From Acidobacteriota bacterium (lineage in GTDB: Bacteria > Acidobacteriota > Terriglobia > Terriglobales > Acidobacteriaceae), in the NCBI GenBank assembly GCA_021846985.1, contig JAJZVX010000032.1, positions 1 through 39,515 on the forward strand: 39,515 nt of DNA, written 5' to 3'. A program made the translations under genes and the position numbers. Positions 14,626 through 23,014 of the stretch are shown here, one piece after another; position 1 is the stretch's first letter, and every line of letters starts with the position of its first letter. The notes beneath the pieces were generated by a model. It was not told the origin of the DNA. It worked only from the letters and a program-made list of their open reading frames with translations, and made no database searches.

Positions 14626-15225
14626 TTGAAGAGGAATTGGTTGCTTTCAATCCTGGCCGCGCTTTCGGCCGCCCTGATGCCGCTGGCGGCCTCCTGTCAG
14701 GTTGCCCCCGATCGCCCCCCCGCGGCCGCGCAGCCCACAACAACCTATAAATGGGAAGGCGGTGTGGGCTACGCTTACACCAGCTTGAATCAGGTCAACC
14801 AGTCGCGTTATGGCCTCGAAGGCGTCAACGTCTCACTGACCCGCGATTTCGGCCAGTATTTCGGACTTATCGCCGATGGATCCTTCTATTTCCGCGCCCT
14901 CAAATCGGGAAATCCCGTCAATGCCAAGATGGATACCGTGCTCTTCGGCCCCGTCGTTCACATGGACCTCTTCGGTCCCTATAGCGGCTTCTTGCGTGGC
15001 TTCATCGGCGGCGAGCACACGGGCGGCGCCAACGAGTATCCTAAACTCGCCTTCGCGGGCGGCATCGGCGGCGGCATGGAGTACAAACTTAACAAGCGCC
15101 TTTCCTTGCGCGCCGCTGGCGACGAAATCCTCTCCGCATACGCCGAAGATCCCAATCAACTCGGCTATTCGCCCCACACACGCGGCAACCCGCGCGCGTC
15201 CTTCGGGGTGGTCTATCATTTCTGA
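14626..15225 (+). CDS. outer-membrane beta-barrel protein (OmpA-like N-domain)
   Basis: 199 residues with a signal peptide (KRNWLLSILAALSAALMPLA) followed by a short Pro/Ala-rich linker. A barrel-type domain follows: alternating strands such as YKWEGGVGYAYTSL, GVNVSLTRDF, GLIADGSFYF, GPYSGFLRGFIGG and GGGMEYKLNKRLSLRAAG, ending in ASFGVVYHF. The terminal aromatic Phe is the BAM assembly signal of outer-membrane barrels. An 'AASC' just after the hydrophobic core is lipobox-like, but the barrel pattern favours an integral protein. The start is TTG 14626, nine bases after GAGGAG. It probably acts as a small structural barrel; no ligand can be inferred. It is flanked by gaps and appears monocistronic. 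Confidence 0.85.
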   Translation: MKRNWLLSILAALSAALMPLAASCQVAPDRPPAAAQPTTTYKWEGGVGYAYTSLNQVNQSRYGLEGVNVSLTRDFGQYFGLIADGSFYFRALKSGNPVNAKMDTVLFGPVVHMDLFGPYSGFLRGFIGGEHTGGANEYPKLAFAGGIGGGMEYKLNKRLSLRAAGDEILSAYAEDPNQLGYSPHTRGNPRASFGVVYHF

Positions 15226-15489
15226 GCCCGACACGTTGTTCGCCGGCATTGAGCCGGTGCGCGTCTTAGCTTATGCGGTTCCAGAATCGCCGCGCTCCTG
15301 AAGACAGCACTCTCGCAACGGCCCGCCCGGGCGAGGGCGGTGTTCCAGCGCAAATGTCGGGCTGGGGCAGGTCGCTATTCGGATCGCCCCAGAATGACTC
15401 AACTCTTGCCGTGTCGCCGGTACCGGGGAGCCAATCGAAAACATCCCCATCAGTCGCTGTGCGACAATTCCTGAAAGACCGAATCCCGC

Positions 15490-16968
15490 ATGCGTCCTCT
15501 TCGAATCGCGCTCCTCGGTGTCCTCGGACCGGTTGTGGCGGTTACGTTCGCCTGCCCGCAGCCGCCGCCGGCGGGTACGCCGAGTGCCGAGACCGCTCCG
15601 CCCCTGGTTCTTGCCGGCGGCACGGTCGTCGATGTCACTGACTGGGGACACTCGGCCAAGGACTTGCAGGACGCGGTTGTCATTGTGCGCGAGGGGCTGA
15701 TCGCCGCCGTCGGATCTCGCGCGGACCTGCCCATTCCCAAGGGCGCGCGCGTGATCGATTGCTCAGGGAAATTCATCATCCCCGGGCTGGTGGACGGTTT
15801 TGCCGGCATGAATTCCCAGGGGCAGGCGAACGCCAACCTCTACATGGGCGTTACGACCGTGGCCGCCACTGCCCGGGACCATCGCGGCCCCATCGACTTT
15901 GCCGCTAATCCCAGTCCGCACATTTATCCGGTGGATTCGATTGGCACCACCGACAACGACAGCCGCCTTTTCGAACAATCCGGCTGGCACGCCACCTTGA
16001 AAGAGGGTTCGCATCCCGCCGAACTCAGTCCTCAGGACACCGCACGCGAGCTGGCCGATACGGCCAGGCTTGGAACGCGCGTTCTTTGGCTGGGCCCCAG
16101 TCTGACGGCGGTCAACACGCAGTGGATTGTTGCCCGCGCCCACCAGATGGGACTAGCCACCTATGGCGAGTTTCTCTCCACTCCCTATCGAGTTGGGGTG
16201 GAGGCCGGCGTTGACGTGCTTCTGCACATGGGCCGCTACGAGGTAGGCGTCATACCGGGCGAACTGCAGCAACCTCTGGTTGACCAGCCCTACGGCGCAC
16301 CGGCCAACACCGCCTACGATTACGCTGAGCGTCTTCCACCCACCGATCCGCACCTGCGCGAGTACGCGCGCTTTCTGGCTACGCACCATGCCGCGCTGAT
16401 GCCCACCTTCAGCCTCGATTACCTGCTTTTGCCCGGACACCGCAACCTCTGGCAGGAGCCGGCCGCCACGCTGCTCGATCCCTCCCGCATGGCGCAAGCC
16501 TCCAATCCCGATACCGGCGAACTCGCCTATCCCGTTCCTTCCTGGCTTCGGTTTCTTCCCGCCATGACCCAGCGCTGGCTGGAAGAGAGCAACGTCCGCA
16601 AGAGCCAGCAGTCTGCCATGCGGCTGTGGCGCATCAACCAGACCATCTTTGCCGCTTATCCCCACTACCTGGCCGCATCCGGGGCGTCCGTCATGGGCGC
16701 CATGCCCGGCATCTCTCTCCATACGGAGCTGGAAATGCTGGTCAGTCTTGGTCTTTCTCCCCGCGAGGCTCTGGCCTCCGCCACCAACAATTATGCCCTC
16801 CAGCTAGGCTGGAAAGAGCTTGGCCTCGTGGCTCCCGGCCGGCGCGCCGATATTCTGGTTGTGGATGGCGATCCCACGGTCAGCATCTGGAACGTTCGCC
16901 GCATCTCCACCCTCATAGCCGGCGGCAACGTGTTGGATCGCCGCGCCCTGCTCCATCTCAAGAAGTAG
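15490..16968 (+). CDS. amidohydrolase-like secreted protein lacking the HxH motif
   Basis: 492 residues with the overall amidohydrolase layout. An N-terminal signal peptide ends near TFACPQ; then come the composite beta-sandwich with LAGGTVVDVT, VVIVREGLIAAVG and GARVIDCSGKFIIPG. The barrel follows, and PGRRADILVVDGDP with a final strand close the protein. Normally PGL(I/V)D is followed by HxH metal ligands; here the sequence is GLVDGFAGMN with G103-F104-A105 in that place. The late Asp region also reads GASVMGAMPG instead of a GTD type. One internal His survives in DVLLHMGRY. It is therefore either a non-catalytic relative or uses another mechanism. ATG 15490 has only a weak ribosome site. 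It is convergent with the SRPBCC gene, eight bases away. Confidence 0.82.
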   Translation: MRPLRIALLGVLGPVVAVTFACPQPPPAGTPSAETAPPLVLAGGTVVDVTDWGHSAKDLQDAVVIVREGLIAAVGSRADLPIPKGARVIDCSGKFIIPGLVDGFAGMNSQGQANANLYMGVTTVAATARDHRGPIDFAANPSPHIYPVDSIGTTDNDSRLFEQSGWHATLKEGSHPAELSPQDTARELADTARLGTRVLWLGPSLTAVNTQWIVARAHQMGLATYGEFLSTPYRVGVEAGVDVLLHMGRYEVGVIPGELQQPLVDQPYGAPANTAYDYAERLPPTDPHLREYARFLATHHAALMPTFSLDYLLLPGHRNLWQEPAATLLDPSRMAQASNPDTGELAYPVPSWLRFLPAMTQRWLEESNVRKSQQSAMRLWRINQTIFAAYPHYLAASGASVMGAMPGISLHTELEMLVSLGLSPREALASATNNYALQLGWKELGLVAPGRRADILVVDGDPTVSIWNVRRISTLIAGGNVLDRRALLHLKK

Positions 16969-16976
16969 CGTCCTCT

Positions 16977-17528
16977 TCAGCTTCGCCGGGCCGCCTGCCG
17001 GGCCGCCGCCGCCAGGATCTCCGGCAGCCGCCTTTGGCGGTAGGCAAAGAGTTGAGCCATGGCCCGCTGCGCCATCAAATCCCCCATGCGTCCTGCTGCT
17101 CTGAAGGGCAACTCAAACGCAATTCTGTCCGTAACCCGCGTCCCTTCCTCACCGTCCCGCCGTTCAGCTTCCATCTGGTGGCAATGGAGAAATGAGGCAA
17201 AAGGGCCCCGCGCCTGCACGTCGCAGAAATGGCTGTTCCACTCGAACTCCGTGATCCGCGCCAGCCACTTCAGGCGTTTGGGAATCCAGCGCAGAGGCTG
17301 AAAACTGACCAGGATCTCCGAGCCCACGCCTGCGGCCACGCTCGCAAACCGCCGCGCAGGGTCCGCCGCTACCGGCCTGGGCGGCGGCGGCTTCAATTGC
17401 GCGCCGTCCATCCGGACCTTCTGTTGGGGGGGCATCAGATGGGGCAAGTTGGCAGGATTGGCGAAAAAGGCGAACACCAGTTCCACAGGATAGGCGACCC
17501 ACTGGCTGGTCTCAAAGCGCTGAACCAT
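16977..17528 (-). CDS. SRPBCC-family (START-like) protein
   Basis: 183 residues. The N-terminal VQRFETSQWVAYPVELVFAF and FANPANLPHLMPP are typical of SRPBCC cyclase/dehydrase folds, with a helix-grip cavity for hydrophobic ligands. Later blocks are VGSEILVSFQP, ITEFEWNSHFCD, VTDRIAFELPF and a long C-terminal helix rich in Ala and Arg. Members bind lipids, polyketides or act in cofactor handling, so no substrate is assigned. It starts about 100 bases from the divergent DUF2127 gene and ends eight bases from the amidohydrolase-like gene. Confidence 0.8.
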   Translation of the reverse strand: MVQRFETSQWVAYPVELVFAFFANPANLPHLMPPQQKVRMDGAQLKPPPPRPVAADPARRFASVAAGVGSEILVSFQPLRWIPKRLKWLARITEFEWNSHFCDVQARGPFASFLHCHQMEAERRDGEEGTRVTDRIAFELPFRAAGRMGDLMAQRAMAQLFAYRQRRLPEILAAAARQAARRS

Positions 17529-17627
17529 GCATTGATGCTACGCGCGCCTCGCGGTTGCAGTCTGCAGGATCGCCACAATTCAGATACCCTTAAAGACAGG
17601 CGTTCTGGTGGGCGTCCATCCACGGTC

Positions 17628-18167
17628 ATGACCTTCTCCCCCGAAAACTCAGCATCCTCGCCTCGCCGGCGCAACCGCTGGCTTTTTCTCATCGCCCTAT
17701 TCAAGCTGGCGCAGGGCGTATTTTTCATTGCGGTTGGTTTCGGCGTTCTTCATTTTCTGCACAAGGACGTGGGCGACGAACTGGCCCAGATCGCCGATCA
17801 CCTCCGCTTCAATCCCGAGTCGCGCTTCGTCAACTTTGTTCTCGATTACGCCTCCCTGCTCGACGATCGCCTGCTTCGCCGCATTGGCACCGTGGTTTTC
17901 ATCTACGCGGGCCTTGATCTCATTGAGGGAGTTGGTCTTTACCTTGAGAAAGTCTGGGCCCAGTTCCTCACCCTTCTCATCACCGCTTCCTTTCTGCCCT
18001 GGGAGCTTTTTCAGATTTTCAAGCGGCTTACTGTGAGTCGCGTCAGCCTGCTGGTTGTCAACCTGGTCGTTTTTTCCTATCTGCTCAAGCTGGTGAGCGA
18101 GCGCATCCATTACCACGCCGCCCGCGAGGGCCGGGAAGAGACGGAAGCCTGCGAGAGCGATTCCTGA
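17628..18167 (+). CDS. DUF2127-family membrane protein
   Basis: 179 residues with three to four predicted transmembrane helices: WLFLIALFKLAQGVFFIAVGF, a middle segment GTVVFIYAGLDLIEGVGLYL, LTLLITASFLPWELFQIF, and VSLLVVNLVVFSYLLKLV (the first and second cited as positions 18-38 and about 90-109). Between the first two lies a charged loop with FNPESRFVNFVLD. The layout matches DUF2127 integral membrane proteins of unknown function. An upstream open frame to 17229 overlaps the divergent SRPBCC gene and is rejected; ATG 17628 begins MTFSPENS. The protein's role is unknown. It is the last gene before the 540-base mraZ upstream region. Confidence 0.78.
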   Translation: MTFSPENSASSPRRRNRWLFLIALFKLAQGVFFIAVGFGVLHFLHKDVGDELAQIADHLRFNPESRFVNFVLDYASLLDDRLLRRIGTVVFIYAGLDLIEGVGLYLEKVWAQFLTLLITASFLPWELFQIFKRLTVSRVSLLVVNLVVFSYLLKLVSERIHYHAAREGREETEACESDS

Positions 18168-18461
18168 GTTGCGCGCCAGCGCGCGGCGAGGCGGCGTTGG
18201 CGGCCCAAGGATGCGGCTGCTCACGAGAGTGCCGTGGGGCGGAGGGCATGGGGGGCGCGCAAGCAGGAGTGCGCGATGAAAGCAGGCCGGGTAAGTTTTC
18301 AGTATTCGCTTTTTGTTCTCTATCACTTGGCGTAGGAGCATGTCCAGCCCAGGCATCCAACCGGTAAACACTACATCTAGTGGCATTGGTTTAGATTTGG
18401 CCCATTAGCACCTGTTTCAGGAACCACACTCGCGCCCCCACCCTGGCAATCTATTTTTTTG
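18168..18461. other. intergenic upstream of the dcw promoter, no gene
   Basis: About 290 bases between the DUF2127 stop and the mraZ promoter. I see no gene. GC-rich segments near 18170-18260 could form structure but no T-tract terminator is clear. Confidence 0.45.
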
Positions 18462-18490
18462 TTGGCATGGACAGCGAACCGCTGTACTAT
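18462..18490 (+). promoter_or_regulatory. sigma-70-type promoter of the dcw (mra) cluster
   Basis: TTGGCA (18462-18467), exactly 17 bases, then TACTAT (18485-18490). The predicted start point near 18497 falls at the edge of the MraZ-type repeats, placing the repressor site over the initiation region. It lies about 220 bases before mraZ. Confidence 0.7.
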
Positions 18491-18500
18491 CGACGATGTG

Positions 18501-18534
18501 GTGGCCAAAAGTGGAGCAAAGTGGCTTTTGGAGC
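18501..18534 (+). promoter_or_regulatory. MraZ operator: GTGG repeats at 10-bp spacing
   Basis: GTGG begins at 18501, 18511 and 18521, with a degenerate GAGC at 18531, each one helical turn apart. Two copies are preceded by AAA (AAAAGTGG and CAAAGTGG). This matches known MraZ boxes, which are several G-rich (TGGG or AAAGTG-type) repeats at 10-bp period in front of mraZ. Autorepression by the MraZ ring is the likely function. Confidence 0.75.
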
Positions 18535-18707
18535 GCCAGATTTACTGGTTTCAGACTGAGTTTACTCGTATTTTTCTCGTTTGCGGCGATTCGGGGCAGG
18601 CAAAGCTGCCGGCGCACCACGATTGGCAAGGGCAAGCGGGAGCAGGGAAGAGAAGCAGACCCGGCAGGCGGACGGCTTGCCGCTCCGGCGTTCGATGAGG
18701 CAGGGCG

Positions 18708-19163
18708 ATGTTTCGTGGCAACCATCCGGCGAAGGTGGACGAAAAAGGAAGGCTCAAGATGCCTTCCGCTTTCAAGCAGTTGCTGGATGCGGCGAATGTT
18801 GGCCAGTTTTACATCACCAGCGCCGACGGCAGGAGCGCCGAGATCTGGCCGCTGCCCGAGTGGGAGAAGGTGGAGCGGCGGCTTTCCGAGTTCAGCACCA
18901 TGGACGAGGCGGTGCAGAAGTATCTCAACCTGACCGGCTATTACGGTCAGCAGGTAGAGATGGACACACAGGCTCGCGTTCTGCTGCCCCAGATTCTTCG
19001 CGGCAAGGCGCAACTGGACAAGGACGTGGAGGTCACGGTCATCGGCAAGATGAACTACCTTGAAGTCCACAACAAGGCGATCTTCGAGCAGAATCTGGCG
19101 GCTAACGAACTGACGGCCGAGAATCGCCAGGCATTGGCAGCGTTGCTGCGACGGGGCAATTGA
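18708..19163 (+). CDS. mraZ: MraZ, transcriptional regulator of the dcw cluster
   Basis: 151 residues, normal for MraZ, with two AbrB-like swapped-hairpin halves. The first is FRGNHPAKVDEKGRLKMPSAFK (cited as MFRGNHPAKVDEKGR at the N-terminus) and the second VEMDTQARVLLPQILR, the two DxxGR/DxQxR-type motifs that bind DNA. MraZ forms rings that bind the repeats at 18501-18534. ATG 18708 is preceded by GAGGCAGGGCG. It is the first gene of the cluster; rsmH follows almost immediately. Confidence 0.97.
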   Translation: MFRGNHPAKVDEKGRLKMPSAFKQLLDAANVGQFYITSADGRSAEIWPLPEWEKVERRLSEFSTMDEAVQKYLNLTGYYGQQVEMDTQARVLLPQILRGKAQLDKDVEVTVIGKMNYLEVHNKAIFEQNLAANELTAENRQALAALLRRGN

Positions 19164-19192
19164 CCGTCATCGCCCCTCAGGGGGAGCACATG

Positions 19193-20092
19193 ATGAGCCA
19201 TTGGGAGCGCCATGTGCCGGTTCTTTTAGAAGAAGCGATGGAGTTTCTCCAGGTACGCAGCGGAGGAACGTATGTGGATTGCACGCTTGGACTGGCAGGC
19301 CACGCCGAGGCGGTAGTCCGGCGGCTGGGCTCCGCGGGACGCCTGGTTGCCTTTGACCGCGATTGCGAGGCGCTAGTTCTTGCCAAGGCCCGGCTCGACC
19401 GTGTTTGCGGCGAACTGGGCGGCCAGGCGCCCTCGATCACGCTGGTGGATGAGGCCTTCAGTTCCATTGCCCGCCACCTGCCGCCGGCCTCTGTCGACGG
19501 GATGCTCGCCGATCTTGGCGTCAGCAGCCTGCAGTTTGACCAGGGCCACAGAGGGTTTAGTTTTCAGGCCGATGCACCGGTTGATATGCGCATGGATACG
19601 CGCGCAGGACCGACGGCCCAACAAGTGGTGAACGAGGTAAGCGAACGCGAGTTGGCAAACCTCATTTACGAGTATGGAGAAGAAAGGAGGTCGCGGAGAA
19701 TCGCCAGAGCCATTGTTCGCGGGCGGCCGGTTACGAGCACGGCGCAACTTGCACGGATCGTAGCCCAAGCCGCCCCGGCAATGAAGCAGGATCGCATCCA
19801 TCCTGCGACGCGGACATTTCAGGCCCTGCGTATTTACGTCAATCGCGAACTGGACGAAATTCGAGCGTTGCTGGAGGCCGCGCCCACATTGCTTAAGCCC
19901 TCCGGCAGGCTGGCTATTATCAGTTTTCATTCATTGGAAGATCGCATTGCGAAAGACAGTTTGCGCGAAGGCGCACGCCAGGGAATCTGGAAGATTTTGA
20001 CGAAGAAGCCGGTCGGTCCCGGCGAGGCTGAAGTGGAGCGGAACCCCCGTTCCCGCAGCGCGCGGCTCCGGGCGGCGGAGCGCAGGGGATAG
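19193..20092 (+). CDS. rsmH: 16S rRNA (cytosine(1402)-N4)-methyltransferase RsmH
   Basis: 300 residues; AdoMet-dependent N4-methylation of C1402 in the ribosomal P site. Family blocks are HVPVLLEEAMEFL at the start, TYVDCTLGLAGHAEAV (motif I), FDRDCEAL, DGMLADLGVSSLQFD, GFSFQADAPVDMRMD, the ATRTFQALRIYVNREL block, LAIISFHSLEDRI and NPRSRSARLRAAER at the end. Normal Gly-G-H-T is GLAGH here. Two ATGs (19190 and 19193) follow GGGGGAG; the second has the better spacing. A TTG at 19160 overlapping the mraZ stop is possible. It sits second in the cluster (formerly mraW). Confidence 0.96.
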   Translation: MSHWERHVPVLLEEAMEFLQVRSGGTYVDCTLGLAGHAEAVVRRLGSAGRLVAFDRDCEALVLAKARLDRVCGELGGQAPSITLVDEAFSSIARHLPPASVDGMLADLGVSSLQFDQGHRGFSFQADAPVDMRMDTRAGPTAQQVVNEVSERELANLIYEYGEERRSRRIARAIVRGRPVTSTAQLARIVAQAAPAMKQDRIHPATRTFQALRIYVNRELDEIRALLEAAPTLLKPSGRLAIISFHSLEDRIAKDSLREGARQGIWKILTKKPVGPGEAEVERNPRSRSARLRAAERRG

Positions 20093-20173
20093 GGAGAGGG
20101 CCGCCATTTCCGTTTCCGCGCAAGGGAGCCGGCGGCTGAACAGGGACTGTGGGTAACGGTGAGGAGATTCGCC

Positions 20174-20680
20174 ATGGCGGCATGTACAACCACATACTTC
20201 GATGACGGATGTCCGTGGCCTCCCCGCGTGGCGGAGCGCAACCGGATGCTGTTCGAACGCCAGCGGCGGCGGCGGCGCGACGCCTGCACTCCCGAGTTCT
20301 TTTTTCCGAAGCACTTTGACAATAGCCGTCTGATCAAGACTCCGGATCCCGTGCGTACCCGGCAGATGCGCATCTTTGCCGCCGCTGTCACGGTGTTATT
20401 TTCGCTGATCATGATCTACGGTCTCCAGCACTTCAGCGCCATCGAGATCGGCTACAAGGTCGAGGCCGAAAAGCAGACGCGCGACAAACTTCGCGAGGAG
20501 AACCGCCAGTTGCGTCTCACCGAGGCGCAACTCTCCGATCCGGGGCGCATTGATGCCCTGGCCCGGCAGCTAGGCCTGGCCGAGCCGCAACCGAGCCAAA
20601 TCGTTCATCCCTCTGCCTCGCCCGATTCCGGAGCTCCTGCTCTTGCCCAGGTTGCTCCGCCCGCGCTTGCCGCGCCATAG
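20174..20680 (+). CDS. ftsL: FtsL-like cell division protein
   Basis: 168 residues with the bitopic FtsL layout. A long basic cytoplasmic N-terminus (RQRRRRRRD) is followed by one transmembrane helix (IFAAAVTVLFSLIMIYGL). A periplasmic coiled coil comes next (VEAEKQTRDKLREENRQLRL), then DPGRIDALARQLGL, the conserved FtsL/DivIC ending, and an Ala/Pro-rich tail. FtsL links FtsB/FtsQ with FtsW-FtsI in the divisome. ATG 20174 has GAGGAG seven bases upstream; GTG 20159 is weaker. Its place between rsmH and ftsI is the standard one, which supports an otherwise low-identity call. Confidence 0.85.
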   Translation: MAACTTTYFDDGCPWPPRVAERNRMLFERQRRRRRDACTPEFFFPKHFDNSRLIKTPDPVRTRQMRIFAAAVTVLFSLIMIYGLQHFSAIEIGYKVEAEKQTRDKLREENRQLRLTEAQLSDPGRIDALARQLGLAEPQPSQIVHPSASPDSGAPALAQVAPPALAAP

Positions 20681-20714
20681 CCGGGCTGAAGGCCGTTTTC
20701 CGGAGCCGCCGGTC

Positions 20715-22958
20715 ATGCAGTCAGTCCCCCGAGCCCAGCGCCTCAGTTCCCAACCGCCGCGCTTCCTGCTTCTGAAGCGTTACCGATTCTGGCTGGTCTG
20801 CGTCTTTTTTTTCTTCTGGGCGGGCGTAATCTCCGCGCGGCTTTTCTGGCTCCAGATTGTCCGGCACGCCGATTTTGTGGGGCGGGCCGAGAGGCAGCAG
20901 CAGAGCACCATCGAGGTTCCTGCCCGCCGCGGCATGCTCTATGACCGCAATCTGCACGAACTGGCCGTGACCGTTCAGGTGGATTCCATCTACGCTGTTC
21001 CCGCCGACGTTGCGGACAAGGAGGACGCCGCGCGCCGGCTGGCGGCTCTCGTGCATGGCGACCCGGACGATGTTGACACCTCGGAAGAGCAGCTCGTAGC
21101 CCGTCTTAACTCTCCCCACAGTTCGATCCGGCTGGTGCGTGGCATCGCTCCCGATGTGGCCGCCCGCGTGATGGCTCTCGGCATCAAGGGTCTTTACGTT
21201 CTCAAGGAAGCCAAGCGCTTTTATCCCGGCAATCAGATCGCCGCCCAAATACTGGGCTACGTTGGGATTGACGATAACGGGCTGGGCGGTCTCGAACTGA
21301 AATTCGACAAGCAGCTTCACGGCATTCCAGGCCACATCAGCAAGGCGTTCGATGCCCGGCGTCATGTGCTGGGTTCCAGCGAGAGCGATCCGCAGCCCGG
21401 TAAGAACCTCCAACTGACCATCGACGAGAATATTCAGTTCATGGCCGAGCACGCGCTGGATCATGCCATGGAGCGCACCCACGCGGAAGACGGGACCATC
21501 GTCATCCAGGATCCCCACACCGGCCAGATTCTCGCTCTCGCCATTCGTCCCACCTTCAATCCCAACTTCTTCCGCCATACCACGCCCGAACTGCTTCGCG
21601 ACCATGCGGTCAGCGATGTCTACGAGCCCGGCTCGACTTTCAAGCTGGTCACATACGCAGCCGCCCTCGAGGATCGCCTCGTGGAGCCCAGCACTCCGAT
21701 CAACTGCCAGGGCGGGCAGATTGATCTTTATGGCCACATCATTCACGACGACCAGAGCGACCGCGGTCTAGGGACGGTTACCGTGGCGACAGCGCTGGCG
21801 CGCTCCAGCGACGTTGGTGTGATCAAAGTGGCGCTCAAGCTCGGTCCGGACCGGCTTTACCGCTTCATCCGCGACTTTGGTTTCGGTCAGCGCAGTGGCA
21901 TTGAGTTGCCCGCGGAAACGCGCGGTCTGCTCCGCCCCGTGAAGGAATGGAACCCGGCCTCCATTGGTTACGTCGCCATCGGCCAGGAGGTCGCCGTTAC
22001 GCCCATCCAGCTGGCCACCATGGTTTCCACCATTGCCAATGGGGGCGTTTATTTGCCTCCTCACATCCTCATGCCCGGCCCATCGAACGGAAAGCCGGGC
22101 CAGGCTTCGTCACTTCAGTCCTCGCCCTTCCGTGCCGACGAGGATCTGCCCGATCCTCTGCCCTCCGGCGCCCATCGTGTACTTTCCACGCTGGCCGCGG
22201 CCCAGATGCGTCAGATGATGGAGGGTGTGGTTCTTTACGGCACCGGAAAGACCGCCCAGCTTGACGGTTACTCCTCCGCCGGCAAGACCGGCACGGCGCA
22301 GAAGATCGACCCGCAGACCCATCTTTACAACAAATCCCTCCATATTGCTTCTTTTGCCGGCTTCGCGCCCGTCAACAATCCGGTTCTCTCCGTGGCCGTC
22401 ATCATTGATTCGCCCAAGGGCGCCTACTACGGCACGGAGGTGGCCGCGCCTGCCTTTGCCGAAGTTGCGCAACAGGTTCTCGAATATCTCGGCGTGTCGC
22501 ACGACATACCGGTCCGTCCGGCGAGCCCCCGCGCCACGTCCAACACGCGTCTTACCGAAGACGATGCCGGCGACCATCCCGGCAACCTCAATGCTCTTCA
22601 GTCCGCGGCCAGCGAGTTGCCCGACGACGATCCTTTGCGCGCTTCTTCCGCCGCTTCCACTTCCCAGTCCTCCACCTCCAGTACTTCTCCCTCTGCTTCC
22701 GCAGCGTCCTCGGCGCCGGCTTCCCCACCCTCCGCGGGGACGCCGGCGCCGGCCGCTCAGAGCGCGGTTCTTTCCTCGGCCGGGCAGGTGCGCGTACCGC
22801 AGTTGACTGGGTTGCCGGTGCGTAAAGTCATCGAAGTGGCCTCTGCGGCGGGATTCGAGATCCAGATCGACGGCCACGGCATTGTCCGCCAGCAAACACC
22901 CGCGGCCGGCACCCTGGTTCAACCCGGCGCCCGCATCCAAATTGTTTGCGCGCGTTAG
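20715..22958 (+). CDS. ftsI: septal penicillin-binding protein FtsI (PBP3) with PASTA domain
   Basis: 747 residues; the transpeptidase that crosslinks septal peptidoglycan in partnership with FtsW. One N-terminal transmembrane helix (FWLVCVFFFFWAGVISARLF) precedes the pedestal domain with PARRGMLYDRN. The catalytic domain carries S307-T-F-K310 (SxxK nucleophile), S364-S365-D366 at the SxN position, and K524-T-G-T (KTGT). A Ser/Ala/Pro-rich linker (about 635-685) leads to one C-terminal PASTA domain (about 690-747). The Asp in place of the usual Asn in the second motif is noteworthy. ATG 20715 lies nine bases behind GGAG; a longer frame overlapping ftsL is rejected. Confidence 0.95.
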   Translation: MQSVPRAQRLSSQPPRFLLLKRYRFWLVCVFFFFWAGVISARLFWLQIVRHADFVGRAERQQQSTIEVPARRGMLYDRNLHELAVTVQVDSIYAVPADVADKEDAARRLAALVHGDPDDVDTSEEQLVARLNSPHSSIRLVRGIAPDVAARVMALGIKGLYVLKEAKRFYPGNQIAAQILGYVGIDDNGLGGLELKFDKQLHGIPGHISKAFDARRHVLGSSESDPQPGKNLQLTIDENIQFMAEHALDHAMERTHAEDGTIVIQDPHTGQILALAIRPTFNPNFFRHTTPELLRDHAVSDVYEPGSTFKLVTYAAALEDRLVEPSTPINCQGGQIDLYGHIIHDDQSDRGLGTVTVATALARSSDVGVIKVALKLGPDRLYRFIRDFGFGQRSGIELPAETRGLLRPVKEWNPASIGYVAIGQEVAVTPIQLATMVSTIANGGVYLPPHILMPGPSNGKPGQASSLQSSPFRADEDLPDPLPSGAHRVLSTLAAAQMRQMMEGVVLYGTGKTAQLDGYSSAGKTGTAQKIDPQTHLYNKSLHIASFAGFAPVNNPVLSVAVIIDSPKGAYYGTEVAAPAFAEVAQQVLEYLGVSHDIPVRPASPRATSNTRLTEDDAGDHPGNLNALQSAASELPDDDPLRASSAASTSQSSTSSTSPSASAASSAPASPPSAGTPAPAAQSAVLSSAGQVRVPQLTGLPVRKVIEVASAAGFEIQIDGHGIVRQQTPAAGTLVQPGARIQIVCAR

Positions 22959-23014
22959 GGTCTGTCTACAATCACGGAATTTTCCTGCCCCGGCAATCTA
23001 CAATCAAACCCGAT

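Noticed and set aside
17229..17627. N-terminal extension of the DUF2127 protein
   Set aside because: The extension overlaps the divergent SRPBCC gene, is proline/arginine-rich without motif, and precedes a good membrane-protein start at 17628.
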